Source: Gonatopus flavifemur
Lineage: Eukaryota > Arthropoda > Insecta > Hymenoptera > Dryinidae
Direction of reading: 5' to 3'
Assembly (NCBI GenBank): GCA_018340375.1
Contig: JAFFJZ010000002.1
Location: 41,622,001-41,686,000 of the forward strand
Length of the DNA: 64,000 nt
Shown: one piece after another, positions 23,145 to 35,989 of the stretch
How positions within the stretch are numbered: the stretch's first letter is position 1
Layout of the letters: every line of letters starts with the position of its first letter
Translations under genes and position numbers: made by a program
Notes under the pieces: model-generated
Database searches by the model: none
Seen by the model: the letters and a program-made list of their open reading frames with translations, nothing else
Told to the model about the DNA's origin: nothing

Positions 23145-23994
23145 CACGGAGAAAAAATGATTTGCTACTACAGCGCCTACAAAGAAATTTGTTGTCCTTG
23201 CGAAAATCCGACTAGAAATTCACCCCATGGACCAGATCAGGTCAACTTTGATCCAACCCAGGTCCTGGTAAGGCAACCTCGTTAGGACCTGACAAGTCAT
23301 GTCACGCTTTACTAATATAAGGGCCTTATGAGGCAAGACTGATAAGGATTTGGTGCGGAATCCCATACCAAAACCTCCAGAATGAATTGAAATTAGGATA
23401 TGGAAATTCACAGCCCAAAAATGTTGTATTCGGCATGTAGAGATCCAGCTTGGAAGATATGCACAGTTGACATTTGTTCAGAAATATTTTCCTAATTCAG
23501 AGAAAATTTATTTCACCAAGGAGTATACAATCTAAAATTAAGATATTTTTGCATTCACTTTATTAAACTATACTTTATAAACATATATGTTCATAATCTA
23601 AGGATAACCTAACAAGGTTTTGATGAGTTCACAGCGAGGAAAACCTATTTCAACCTTCTAGAATAATTTAAGGAAAACCTAATTAGGATCAAATCGGCTC
23701 ATCCCTACGTGGGGCATCCACATCTTCTAATCCTGATTAGGATTTCAGCAGGTATACCGTATTTCGGATGACCTTGTTAGGTCCTCACCATATGTCAGGT
23801 TAACCCTATGATAATTTCCAATCGGAAATATTCACTCTAACAGCTGAGACGTTAGTCCTGTTAACAAATTTATTTATGTCAACAAAAAAAATGTAGTTGT
23901 GTCAATCATTTTTCTTGCTCTTTCAGCTAATTTCTTTTGTAGGCGCTATAGTAACAGACCTGCTTGTTATGCCAGCAATACTTTTTTCCCCGTG
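23145..23994. mobile_element. CACGGAGAAAAAA element split by a CCTAATTAGG-filled insert
   Basis: The outer left end CACGGAGAAAAAATGATTTG with CTACAGCGCCTAC is mirrored by GTAGGCGCTATAG...TTTTTTCCCCGTG. The insert 23208-23825 has ends CCGACTAGAAATT / AATTTCCAATCGG and many CCTGATTAGGA, CCTAATTAGG and CCTTGTTAGG words. Confidence 0.65.
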
Positions 23995-24003
23995 CAGTGC
24001 ACA

Positions 24004-24116
24004 CTAGGGGTGGTATGCAGAGTCAGGTCTGAGTCTAGGACCGGTCTTACGCAATGTATAAGCTTATGGGCTGGGACTAGGTCCAGTCTCAGAACTGACT
24101 CTGCATACCGCCCTAG
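24004..24116. repeat. Short foldback with CTAGGGGTGGTATGCAGAG arms
   Basis: The left arm through GAGTCAGGTCTGAG is mirrored by CAGAACTGACTCTGCATACC and CCCTAG. About 113 bp, stem-loop-like. Confidence 0.8.
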
Positions 24117-26357
24117 ATCTACCAGGATCTCGCGTGAGACCCAGATGGAAACTCGATCGAAATTTGAGCGCGTGGCTTGAGAGCCTCTTGTCGTCAAATG
24201 AGAGGATCATAGCTCTTCGATCAAGTATAAGGATCTTCCGATACAAGTAAATACAAGTGTCAACTCATTTTTAGAAACCATTCTCCTTGAATTCAAAAGT
24301 CTCTGTAAGTTGGAGGAATTATAACGAAGGAACCATGACGATAGTTAAATGAGAGATCGCGCGTTCACCCCCCGCAAAGGTGATTCAAAGTCAAATTCTG
24401 ATTCTGGCTTGTTCACCAAGAGAGTAGTACATCTAATCCATCTATGACAAGGAAATCGAACTGGCAATCTCTAATGTATTTTTGCGATTTATGGGATGAA
24501 TATTGTGAAAGAGCTGATGAAAATTCTGCATGAGATTCTGTCGGAAATTTTCACCCGGCCGGTTGAATGGCATGGAACTTCACAGAACGTTTTGGAAACG
24601 TGCAAAAGGAACTTCATGCCAAGTGGGAAGGTCTCATCTCAGACAACAAAGATAACCCGTTTGAATTCTTGGACTCCTTAATGAGTTCTTGGAGCAGTCC
24701 CCGTTATGTCAGTGAAAATGAATTCAATGAATTCAAAACGAATACATGTTGAATGCCTGGGGAATACTTCATGAACTCACAACATGAATTCTTTCCGAAC
24801 AGTAAGTCGTTCATCAAGAATTCAATTTGAATTCAAAGTATTCATAATGAATTCATGTTTACTGTCATAACGGGAGCTCTTCGTGGGGATTCTTTTGCTG
24901 TATGGGATCGGAGCAAAATCCGTCTGCGGATGGGAATGACTGGGTCATACCTGCCTGGGAATTTTCAACAAGGAAGCGGATGTCTTGATTATACTGAAAA
25001 GCTTCAATTTTCAAACAGAAATAGTTGGATTCAAATTCAGATTCGAACTGCGCACTGAAGAAATCAAATGTTTCGAAAACGAACGGAGATTGTGTTCTCA
25101 TAAAATGACTTATCTATATATTCATTTTCGCTCATTAAACGTTCCAAGCAAAAGTGAAAACAAGAGAGCCAAAGAGAGAGAGAGAAAGAAGTAGTTCAAG
25201 GATATTTTGTAATAGTTGTAAAAGAGTCTCGACAGTTAGTTTTATATAAATATAAGAACTGTACTTGATTAACATACACGGAAAGAAACACGCAATACGT
25301 AGATTAATATGCGAAATCATGAAAATGCATATCAATTCCACCCCTTTATTCCGCAATGCATTGAAATCGTCATTCGTTCTTTATTACATATGAAATTTAT
25401 GATCGCGCAAACGAAATATACTTCCACCTCAAATATTCGAAGAAAATTATCATTCGTGACATTTTTCAATAAACTATTACTTTAAATCAAAACTGAAATA
25501 TTAAAAAATCTAGATAAAAAAAAACATGCTCTGAATATTTTTCAACATAACGTGCCGTAAACATATTATCATGAATTTCGCTCAACTTGCAGAGATGCAC
25601 AGCATGTAAACAATGCTTTATACAGAAAATTCTCAACAATATGGTACGAACTAGGGAGAGGAGATATTTGCCGATATCGATACTTTCTAATATAATGTTT
25701 ATAAAGCTTCGATCGATATTCTATAAAATTTTCAATATAAACTATCGATACTATCAAATATCGTCTGTCCCTGATACAAACTTTTAATACACAGACTTTG
25801 AAACCCCAATACAAAGAAGAATTGCTCGCACAACAAATTGGTCCATTACCATAGCGCTTTAAAAAAACATTGCTAAAGGAGCAAGAAAAATGATTGACAC
25901 AACTAAATTTTTCTGCTGACATAAACAGATTTTTTATCAGAACTAACATCTTAGTTGTTGGAGTGAATATTTTTTTAAAGAACAACAAGTTTTTATGTCA
26001 GTGCAATAGTAACAAACCATTTTTCTCCGTGTATCTAGAAATGAATTATTCGGTTACCGAATAAAAACTCCGTGTCTTGCGATATCTTTTGGATGAGTTC
26101 AAAATGTCTTATGCAATACTTTTGGATGTTTAAATCTCATCTCCAGTCCAAAAGGTGTGTAAAAGTGTTGCGGAAGACATCTACAACTTATGCAAAGGAT
26201 ATCGCAACACACAGGATGTTTATTTGGTCCATTTTTTTATAAACACTAGGACACACAGTTCTCTTAGATTCTTCAAGGTAATAGATTCTTATGAATATCT
26301 CAGACTGCACTGTAGAAAATGTTTACTAAAAAATTTCAGTTTTGTCACCGGAAGTCA
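24117..26357. other. Repeat-rich stretch without a recognised gene
   Basis: Positions 24560-24900 are filled with GAATTC words and GTTATG/CATAAC pairs like 12670-12860. Positions 25526-25640 are the unoccupied relative of the 8.8-9.2 kb repeat. Positions 25860-26030 (GGAGCAAGAAAAATGATTG onward) match 23880-23960 in reverse and end TTTTTCTCCGTG. No gene is supported. Confidence 0.45.
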
Positions 26358-26632
26358 TTAAGGGGGGAGTCTAGTAATAAATTTTCAAAAAATCGATTTT
26401 TTTGGTTCGCATGAAAGAATGTATGAAAATGAAATGTATAAGGAACTGGAGGAATATTGTATGGACCAGGCATTGCTGATTAGGGTGAGACTCTTGTCTT
26501 TTTATTTCGCAAAAAAAAAAACTTTGAACGCGTTTTTCTCGAAACCACATTTTTTGACCTGGTAACCACGATTTAGCCAAATCTACTCGACCGATTGTGC
26601 TGAAATTTCAGGAGAATGTTCCTAACACGTGT

Positions 26633-27817
26633 CCCTAGTAGAAATTTTCTCTAGCAAATGATGAGGCACTGATCAGTTTTCCATTTCACTGATCAGGGAC
26701 TGATCAGGAAACTTACAAGTTTCCGACAAGGGGTGTAACGCTCTGACTAATCAGAAACTGATTGGAGAAACTGAGCAGATATGAGCGAGTAACTGATGAG
26801 GGACTGATCGGTAGTTGATGAGTTATTTGCGAGTAACTAACGAAGCATTTATCACCCACAAAAATGCAGGTTATGTCGATGAAGATATGGAATTATAACA
26901 CTAAATTGATGATTCTTCACTCAAATAATAATTTATGTTTTTGTTGAGGATGTTTCCAAGGATTAACAAGTAAATTTTCAGCAAAACCCGTAGGAAAAAT
27001 TTTCCTAGACTTTTTCTTAGATAAAATTTAGGAGTTTTGGCCAAGGACAAAAAATATATCAAACCATATGTATGGTGTTTCCACCTCAATCATGAGATAA
27101 TATTCAAGTTACTACTATACTTACTTATAATAAATAACAAAACTATATTATTTCACAATAAGAAAGAATAATACATATTACACCTCATCTCCTTTTATGC
27201 CATAACCTTACAAAATCTAACAATTTCCAAGGTAGCTTTGTTATGTGCATACAGTGATGCCAGATTCGGCCGACCGACTCGGTGTACCCCCTCCATCACG
27301 CTCTACACAATCAAATTCCTTTTGTCGGTGGTTTCATTGTGTGTGTGAAAGTTCTATACAGATGGGTGTAATGGAGAGGGTAAACCGAGTCGGTCGGCCG
27401 AATCTGGCATCACCGTGTGCATATACTCTTTATAATTATTGAGGTTAGGTTCCATCGATTTGATAGAGCAAACCCAGGATCAAATAATCTGAACCAATTC
27501 GATTCAATTTCTTTGAGATACTTCAAATGTTGGTTAAGACATATCGGGAATATGTGTGATTTCACAATTGCAATATATCACTTTAATAACAATCAATATG
27601 TTTTTTAAACCGAATATGTTTTATGAATATTTACGCTATCAATATTTCTTGCGAATAAAGGCAATAACTTGTCAGAATTGATCAGTTTCATATGAATTTT
27701 AATAATCATATTAGACAAATCAGTTCCCAATAAGTAAATGATCAGTTTTTCCTGATTAGCGTTTCCTCATCAGTGCCTCATCAGTAAAAGGGAAAACTGA
27801 TTATATTTCTACTAGGG
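26633..27817. mobile_element. CCC...GGG-ended element filled with CTGATCAG words
   Basis: Ends CCCTAGTAGAAAT and ATTTCTACTAGGG. The first 200 bp and last 150 bp are dense with ACTGATCAG, CTGATGAGG and AATCAGTT words. Flanking dinucleotides differ (GT, TA), so no duplication is visible here. Confidence 0.65.
27241..27426. repeat. GC-rich palindrome, TGATGCCAGATTCGGCCGAC arms
   Basis: Nearly perfect arms of about 50 bp around GATTCGGCCGACCGACTCGG and its complement, notably GC-rich against the AT-rich surroundings. The loop is about 85 bp. Confidence 0.85.
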
Positions 27818-28212
27818 TAGTTATGGCATGAAGCGGGATTATATTTTTTGCTAATTTCTAAATACCATCTTCAAGCAATTTACATGGGAAAGAATCGAAA
27901 AAAACAGGGAAAAAAATTCAAAACGCGGCCATTTCCGCAATTTTTTTTTTTTTCATAATATATTTTACAAGAATCCATTTCGATCTTTGATTTCAGACAT
28001 TTCAAACTCCTGGAATCATGGAAACTGGATTTTCAAATAATCAACTTCAGGTTGCCGTGTCACTGCCAGATTTCGCCATATTAAAAAAGAAAAAAAATGC
28101 TTTCATGAACTACAAAACATTAGCTATCACATGTCAAACGATTCAGTTCTCTAAATGAATTTGATAAAAAAAAAAAAAAGTAGCACTTCTTACTAGACTC
28201 CCCCTTAACCAG

Positions 28213-28413
28213 TAGGGGAGACTGGGTACGCTTGAAACACGGGGGTCGGTTGAAACATCGCAAATAATTGACGATTGGCTAATAATATGGCATAAATAAC
28301 TGGAAAATAAGTTCGTACACGCGAGGAGCTCTCCATTTCCTTTCAGCGATTTGAGCTATTGCGAGCTAATCATTAGTTATTCACGGTGTTTCAACCGTAC
28401 CCAGTCTCCCCTA
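28213..28413. mobile_element. Foldback MITE with TAGGGGAGACTGGGTACG ends
   Basis: Left TAGGGGAGACTGGGTACG and right CGTACCCAGTCTCCCCTA with TTGAAACAC / GTGTTTCAA beside them. AGCTATTGCGAGCT-type words lie inside. Confidence 0.85.
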
Positions 28414-28557
28414 GATCGAACTTGACTGCGAAAATTGAAATTTTGCAGTAAAGATCCGTAAAATTTCAGTAAATGCACTGAAAGATGAATCTCCTGAAAT
28501 TTTCCAGTTTCAAGACGCAATAAATTCCTAGTTTCTTTTTTTTACAGTATCTATGCT

Positions 28558-29663
28558 CACTGTAAAAAAATTTCACCGGAAAATTCCAGTACATGTACTG
28601 GAAGCAATTAACCTGTACATGTACCGGAAAATTTTAGCACATTTGTACTGCAAAAATTCAGTGCAAACGTTATGGAATTTCAGCATCAAAACTGGAAATT
28701 TTCTGAGCCTTGGTACTGGAATTTTTCAGTACACGAACTGGACATTTCCAGGACATGTACTGAAAAATTAATGCTGAAAATATCCATGAAAATTGAAAAA
28801 AAATTGCTCACGCAAAGTGATTTTGCAGGGTCCTTGTGTTCCATGATGATTGAGAAACTTTTGATCGTTCATTTGGATGGACAGAAAGTCATGTCTACCT
28901 AACGGGATTTGAACCTACACTTTTCTACCTGCCTACCAACTGAAACCTAAGACCTAACCGATGAGCTATAGCGCGACATGTTGGAAGGCCAGCTTGGGTT
29001 ACTACATATGCTTCATATCTAGAATACAAAAGAGGATAAGTCTTGGAAAAACCTCATATATCAATTTTATTGGCTACAATTAAAATTATTATTCAAAATC
29101 TCAATCAGGAAATTTTTAATATAAAGACTTCAAATTTTTCCTGCCAGAAATGACGAAGTCCAATAGAAGTGGAAAATTTCAGTGCAACAGTGATGAAAAT
29201 CCGTTGCATAGCAACTGGAAAACTCCATCCCACGACCTGAAAATTGCAGCTCAAAACCTGTATAATTCAATTGCATAGTAACTGGAAAATTCCATCACAA
29301 AACCTGAGAATTGCAGTTAAAAACCTGTATAATTCCAGTATACCAACGATTAGGTTTTTTTTTTCTGAATTCCAAATTTTTTCTCAAGTCCTTTTTGAGG
29401 GGATATTTTTTTCTGATGCACAAGAACTATAAAATTGTAGTACGAGCCGGTAAAATTTTCGCGAAATCATGGCAAAATTTCAGTACATCATCTCAAACTT
29501 GAAAATTCCAGTACAATGACTGAATTTTCAGTTATGCTTGGTAAATTTTCAGTAACGTAACAACAAAATCTCTGTACATGTACTGGAATATCCATATTCC
29601 AGTACTAGCACTGGAAATTTCCAGTCCAGTTGCACAGTAAATTTCCAGTTTTTTTTTACAGTG
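28558..29663. mobile_element. 1.1 kb CACTG element with a tRNA-like module, copy 1
   Basis: Ends CACTGTAAAAAAATTTC and TTTTTTTTTACAGTG; CT on both sides. Arms are packed with CCAGTACATGTACTGG and TGGAAAATTCCAGT words. It is the near-identical reverse complement of 61460-62562. A tRNA-like segment lies at 28900-28980. The open frames here are mirrored in the other copy and are not genes. Confidence 0.85.
28900..28980 (-). ncRNA. tRNA-like (A-box/B-box) relic, copy 1
   Basis: On the minus strand an A-box-like TAGCTCATCGGTTAGGT is followed about 45 bases later by B-box-like GGTTCAAATCC. The acceptor stem does not pair, so this is a degenerate or SINE-type module and not a working tRNA. Confidence 0.45.
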
Positions 29664-30520
29664 CTCATCATTCGCTGATGATTTCGTTCGCTCTCGTTTT
29701 TATGATATTATTCTCAAGATCCCATTTTCATTTATTTTGTTTGAAGATAACTCATTGATGAACCAAATTGCAATACAATTGTCAATATGATCATGATATT
29801 ACTCTCCACGTTATTGCGTCACGTGAACCGCACGTGAAATTCAAATCTCAGATAACTCCTGCTGGAAATTGTGAGGAAATGTAATGAAACAGAAGCAGAG
29901 ATTTCTGATTGACACATATCCTACATACCGACTTCCTCTCATCAACGTATGAAACATATAATCCGTTCTAGATGGAACGATTTTGATGCTCATTTACTAG
30001 GAATCCTAAATGACAGTCATAACCAGATGACGGTCGTAAAACAACAGATTCCAGTTAAATATACTACATGAGTGTCATGTCGTTAAAATTTCGTATACCA
30101 AACCAAACCCAGATTTCTATTTGTATGAATTTACACAAATAAATACACATATCCGCATATATGCATATCTATGTGTAAAGAAATGTGCAAATCGTTGAAT
30201 CGCGTGTGAGGTTCCCCGTTGTGTACACCTTTTAGCCTCTATTGCACTTCATATGTCCGTCTTTCTTTTTACTCCTTCTTCTTTCCCCTCTTTTGCCTCT
30301 AACAGTTCCCATTTCATTCTCTTATCCTTGTTAATGTATCCTCGACCTTGTGAAACACAATTTCAAGGTGGATATCATTCAAAGCTGCTTCTCCGCGTTT
30401 ACAAATGAACTTGACGAATGTTCATGTTGTTCCAACGGCAACAAAAATTGTACAACAACCGTTGATTCGAATTATCCTTGCTCATACAATTTTTTGTATG
30501 GTGGATTTTGAAACAAGTCG
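29664..30520. other. No recognised gene
   Basis: Ordinary AT-rich sequence with a pyrimidine-rich tract at 30258-30310. Nothing supportable. Confidence 0.4.
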
Positions 30521-30526
30521 AAATAA

Positions 30527-31096
30527 ATACAGAGGTGTGAAAATTATTAGAATAATTGTGATTTCCACCACTGTTCCAACTTTCCTCTAAGTGAATGCAA
30601 TCATTTATGGAGTACTGGTTTCATTTCTTGATATAAATAGTTCTTAATCCTTCCATTCTTGAACGAAGGAATATTCCATGATTACTGTACAACAATCTCA
30701 TTTGTACAAAGTTTTTTTTTCATTATGAGCATCTTCATATGTCTTTAAATAACTCACAATGTGCAATATTTTGATATTAAGAACTGGTGTTTCATTGTTG
30801 AAAATTTTTATACACGACAAGGAATGATAGTTGAGTCCCAGTCGGAATTTGTTGTTAACTATTCTAAATTCCCAGCGGGTATCTATCGTCACATACTGTT
30901 TCGTTTGAGCTCATTGGAGTGAAGAAAAGATTGGAAAGAAAAATTGTTATAATAATTGACTCAGAAATGGAAGGATGAAAAACTATTATATCAACAAGAT
31001 AAAGTGGTACTCCACAAATAAATGCATAATCTGAGGCAAAAGTTGGAGGTAATTTGGAAATAACAATTATTCTAATAATTTTCACACCTCTGTACT
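30527..31096. repeat. Inverted repeat with ACAGAGGTGTGAAAATTATT arms
   Basis: Arms of about 65 bp (30527-30592 and 31032-31096) with few mismatches, both reading ACAGAGGTGTGAAAATTATT and AGAATAATTGT inward. The loop is about 440 bp. Outer ends are uncertain. Confidence 0.7.
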
Positions 31097-31379
31097 TACT
31101 CAACTACTGAGAAAGATTTTTAATACGAATCTTCATCTATTATCTGAGAATTTTGTGGTGTAAATTATTATAGTTATTTCATAATGACGGATTACACTAA
31201 TACCTTGACAAAAATCACTCAATGGTTATTTATAAATACCCGAGTGGAAAATTTTTTGAATTGGATATAATTTGTATATAATTTTTTAGAAATTTTATAT
31301 ATCAATTAATTAATTTTATAGAAATGTTTTTTTTTTGTTTTGTTCCCAACTTTACTATGTTTTATCATAATATCATTCA

Positions 31380-31534
31380 CAGTAGAACCTCGGTTATCCG
31401 GCTCTCGATTAACCGAGGCTCCGCATTATCCGAGGTACCTAACAGTTCAAAAATCCAATATTATCCGAGATATAAACTCGGATAATACGGAATAATTTTT
31501 ACCCACATTACCTCGGATAAACGAGGTTCTACTG
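31380..31534. mobile_element. Pogo/Tigger-type MITE
   Basis: Ends CAGTAGAACCTCGGTTATCC and GGATAAACGAGGTTCTACTG match the terminal pattern known from pogo/Tigger-like DNA transposons. Inside are TTATCCGAG/CTCGGATAA words. No transposase; 155 bp. Confidence 0.8.
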
Positions 31535-34500
31535 TTTATTATCATAATAATGTTCATCCTAATGCCAGTATAGTTCAACGTCATAAAATCTGAAAATAAA
31601 TCTGTATATCTGTATTTCAAATGAATTCTACAGTGCCTGCTGAAAAGTTATGTATCGAGGGATTTAACGAACACACAATAATCTTTGCAAGGTGATCCAA
31701 AGAAAAACACAACGTCTGTAACTTATCGGTGAATGTTGCATGAGATACCTTTTAGGTATCCAGTTTTGGGCAGTATATTTTTTGGAAATAATAATGACAA
31801 GTTACCTGTGAATGAATTCTTACTCCAATCAACAAGAATTGGAAATTTCTTTTACAAACGTACTTGAAAAATATATCAAATTTAAAGACATTTCTAACAA
31901 TGTAAAATCAAAAGCACAAGGAATTTCAATTAATTTCTAAACATTGATTCAACTCAGGATCGAATTTCAATACCACAGCAATAAGAATACTTGTCTCAGA
32001 TTATCAGAAATTTCACAAGTTCCAGAACGATATAATATGAATGATATATTTATTTCAACATATGGGTCATTGTATTTGTTTTGACCTTTAAAAATTTGAT
32101 ACTGGATATCCTGTTCGAATCGAAGAAGATCCTTTCAAGATTACTCACCTTCGTATTTGCCATAAAAGATCCGAAACTTCTTTCACTTTTCCTCCCCTGC
32201 TTTCCGCATTCGGCGGAAGCAACTTTCTCTGTTTTCTCCACGCATTTCCACCCTTCCTTCGATAACTTCAACGATAAGGGGATGATTTCATATCAGATCC
32301 CTCATCGTTTCAGCACGTGCTTCCAAAGTCTAATTAACTTTCATAAGTATGCCTTGGTTCTCATCTTTACATTTTAAGTACTTCAACGCCTCTTATTTCC
32401 ACTGCATTTGAATTTCCTCGTATCTTTTATTACATATTTCACAATAAATTGGACCGACGTATAACTAGATATCATTCTATAGAGGGTTGTGTTCTACCGA
32501 GATGTATTTCAATGGCATTCAAATTAGTTGCGCAAAATTCCAGATTTTCATATCAATTGATTCAAATTTCTCATTAATTATCGGAGCGTGGATCGACTGT
32601 ATCCTTTGATATCCAAATTAAACCCCCGATTAACGAACAATTTTGTTCCCGCGTGCTCGAGAAAAAAGTGACGCGAGGAGTTAAAAATGACACAAGTCCG
32701 AATTCCGGAAACTCTCGAAATAATGACCGAGATGTGCAAAAGCTGAACATTTTTTATCAATATCTCATTATTCATTGGCACAAAATTTACGATCATGGGC
32801 ATATTGGGAGAGGCAAAAAGTTGAGAAAGATACGTTCAACGTACATTTGAGGCAACTATAAATAATGGTTCAGCGTCGAAATGTACCAGTATATGAGATA
32901 AATTGTGTTCGATAGGTTCCGCTCTGTGTGTATAGGTACAAATCTAGGGACACATATGTACTCGTGTATATACACATACCTCCACCGATGTTCTCGACCT
33001 TGACAACTTTATCTCGAACGATTGCTCCAAGTGTGAAAACGTAACCCTAATATTTCTTTCTCTCTCTCCATCCTCTCTGTTTCACTTCAAAACTTCCATC
33101 CATTCGATTCGATATCAACATACGATATCCGTCAAGTTTCATTATCGTTTCCATTCCCCCCGCGTTCAGGTGTCAACGAATGCACATGGTTTCATCCAAA
33201 TGAAACCATCAAAGGTCACTTTCTTCGTCCGTAGTATAACCTGAATAGAATGTTTATGTATCCTCGTGGGAATACATTTAATACAAAATGCTGCATACGT
33301 TTTCAATTTATTCTCTCAATGGTAATTTCAACTGTAAGGTAGAAGGGTAGTGGAAATTTTTATACAAATTCACACGCAACCGATGCTTATTATTACCGTC
33401 AGGTATCCTGTACCGTGCTTGTGCAACAAATTTCAAATATTTTTATAGATATTCGCATCCCGCGTTTATCATTTCGAGGACTGATATGCTTTGGGGTACA
33501 TAAATATCTACATTAAAGAATATACACGTGTTAATTTGGGTGTTGTTCAGTTCGTTTGTGGAATCAATTCATCGATGTACCTACTACAGTAGGTAATAGA
33601 ACTTTGTTAAAACATGTGAGAGTGGATTATATGTATACGTCTATTTCATACAAGAACATTCGAAGTTGTGGGGCGGCAAAGTGGCGCCCTACCTTCGCCA
33701 CCTTCGATCCATTCGATGTTTTTTTCTCTCTTCCTTCTTCATACTAGGTGATTTTCTAAAAATAGCACAATCCTTTTCCTACATATCACATACCAGTCTA
33801 GCAAAGATGATGGAAATTCTGTAGCGAAGGAGAAAGTTTGAAGCGTGCATTATATATCTTCGCACTCGATTAATTATATTTTATGAAAACAGTGAATTAA
33901 TTATTACGAATTCTCATGACAGGGATTGTCGATATTCAGAAAAATCTAGTCCCGATGAGAATCGGTATAGAAACTTCGAAGTTATCAAACATACTTTGAG
34001 TACATACAAAAATTACATCGTTTTTTTACACTTCTTCGCTTCAAGCTTTGATCTTACATTCTACTTACATATTCTCATTCCACGTTCCATAATTCTTTTT
34101 GATATTCTCACTTCACTCTCGATTCATACTCGACCTTGTTCTTTTTACTTTCATATTGTTGATATTCTTCTCTACCTTCACTCCGCGTTTCCCTCATCCT
34201 TCATTTTCAATTATTTGAATCAATATTCTTTCGATTCCCGTAAATATTGAGAAGATGATATTATTCTTTTCCATTCATTCTTGAACGCTACGGAGTACCG
34301 ACCCTCTTATCATATCCATGGGAATATAGATCTTCGTTAAATTCACTTCAAAATTCAATTATTTCAGTATTCAAGTTACTCATAGAATTTGTGATAACGG
34401 ATGGGTCAAAAAGAAGAAAAGAGATATTCATATGGAAGAAGAAAAATACTCATAAAAGATCGGGTGAGAACCGGAAACGTGAAAGTACGTTGAAAATTAT

Positions 34501-34591
34501 TTTCTTGTTGAAACAAATTGTAAACAAAATAATTCAATGCGATAATCACAATCAGTGATCAGTTCTTCCGTATAGAAGTTATCTAGCTTTA
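31535..34591. other. Quiet intergenic or intronic DNA
   Basis: I see no exon with family motifs. Simple tracts include CTTTCTCTCTCTC at 33055-33070 and alternating purine-pyrimidine ATATACACATA near 32970. No clear foldback. Small open frames (32050, 32081, 33556, 33996) have no recognisable features. Confidence 0.4.
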
Positions 34592-34700
34592 CACTGAGAG
34601 AAATGATTGCTAATATCAAGAAAATGTATTCTCGAATATTTTTAAGAACACATGATACGTTCTTGAATCAAGAAAATATTTCTCCAATACAAGAATTGTA

Positions 34701-35975
34701 CGAGGTGTGTAAGTATGAAACCGGAATTTTTGTACAGAAAAAACACGTTTATTGTAATGATATGATACAAGATAACTTATTCAAAGTATTGTCCATCGCT
34801 ATCTATACATTTTTTCCATCTTTCTGGCAATTTGTGGATTCCGCGCCAAAAGAACTGTTGCTCTTTTGAGGCAAACCAGTCATCGAGCCATTTTCGTACA
34901 TCTTCGTAAGAAGTAAAACGCTGCTCGGCAAGTGCGTGTTCCATCGATGCAAACAAGTAGTAATCGGATGAGGCAAGGTCCGGTGAGTAAGGCGCGTGCT
35001 GAAGAATCTCCCAACGGAGCGACTCTATCGTTTCCTGGACCTGTTTTGCTTTGTGTGCTGGTGCATTGTCATGCAGCAAAATCACCTTGTGTTGTCTTTG
35101 TTGGTATTCTGGTCGTTTTTCACGCAAAACTCGATCCAAATCGATCATTTGTTGTCGGTAGCGTTGAGTATTGACAGTTTCCCCAGGTTTCAGCAGCTCG
35201 TAGTAGATTACGCCCTTCTGATCCCACCAAACACACAGCATTGTTTTTCGTCCGTAGGGGTTTGGTCTTGCCGTCGATGTTGATGGTTCACCCGGAGTAA
35301 CCCATGACTTTTTGCGCTTAGGATTCTCGAAATATATCCACTTTTCATCGCCAGTCACAATTCGATGGAGAAATGACTTTCTTTGGAACCTGGCGAGCAG
35401 CATTTCGCATGATTTTGTGCGGTTTTCCTGCTGTCTTTCGTTGTGGTAGTTCATGTGGAACCCATTTCCCCACCTTTTGTATCTTTCCCATCGCTTTCAA
35501 CCGAAGGGAGATGGCTTCTCGGGTCACCTTTAACTGATCCGCCAGTTGTTGTTGTGTGTGAGCGTCGTCTTCGTCCAACAAGGCTTGCAGGTCAGCGTCT
35601 TCAAACTTTTTCGGTGGTCTTCCACGTTCTTCGTTCCCGACGTCAAAATCGCCACTTTTCAACCGTTTGAACCACTCGAAACACCGTGTTTTACCGAGAG
35701 CATGCTCACAAAACGCCTCCACAAGCATTCGATGCGAAAACAGATGAAAACAGAAAAGTAGTGCTGTTCGCAAATTGTAATTTGTTGGCACAAAACTCGA
35801 CATGTTTATCTCTAATAAACTAATGCTACTGAATGAAACTCGTGTTATTGTGAGTTGGAAATCTTTGTCGGATATCAATACAATAACAAGACACCGCCAA
35901 CGTGATGTGTCGATAACTGCATCGACATCTAGCGCCACCTATGGGCAAATTCCGGTTTCATACTTACACACCTGG
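34701..35975 (-). mobile_element. mariner transposon, mauritiana (Mos1)-like
   Basis: 1275 bp. Terminal inverted repeats of 29 bp (34701-34729 and 35947-35975) begin C[C/G]AGGTGTGTAAGTATGAAA with one mismatch, flanked by TA on both sides, as in mariners. It contains a degenerate transposase on the minus strand. Size and the D,D34D spacing agree with the family. Confidence 0.97.
34777..35803 (-). pseudogene. mariner transposase, frameshifted
   Basis: Starts at the ATG of MSSFVP and ends QYFE-stop. Helix-turn-helix region, WVPHEL motif, TGDEKW with the first catalytic Asp, LHDNAPAH with the second, and YSPDLASSD with the third, 34 residues later. Breaks: the frame changes just after WVPHEL (about 35445-35452, consistent with four extra bases); about five residues are missing after CFHL near the N-terminus; YSPDLAPSD has become YSPDLASSD. 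All three catalytic Asp remain, but the protein cannot be made whole. Closest by eye to the Mos1/mauritiana group. Confidence 0.93.
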
Positions 35976-35989
35976 TATTCATAGTCCCA

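Larger units (their letters stand above)
26358..28208. mobile_element. Element with TTAAGGGGGGAGTCTAGTAA ends and two nested inserts
   Basis: The left end TTAAGGGGGGAGTCTAGTAA is mirrored by TTACTAGACTCCCCCTTAA. Flanking interior includes CGAAACCAC and AATCTACTCGACCGATTGTG. Inside lies the CCC...GGG element 26633-27817, and inside that the palindrome 27241-27426. Three levels. Confidence 0.75.

Noticed and set aside
28907..28980. Functional tRNA gene
   Set aside because: A- and B-box-like words exist, but the acceptor stem does not pair and the T stem is weak; kept only as a tRNA-like relic.
34932..35761. Plus-strand open frames opposite the mariner
   Set aside because: They are antisense shadows of the transposase.
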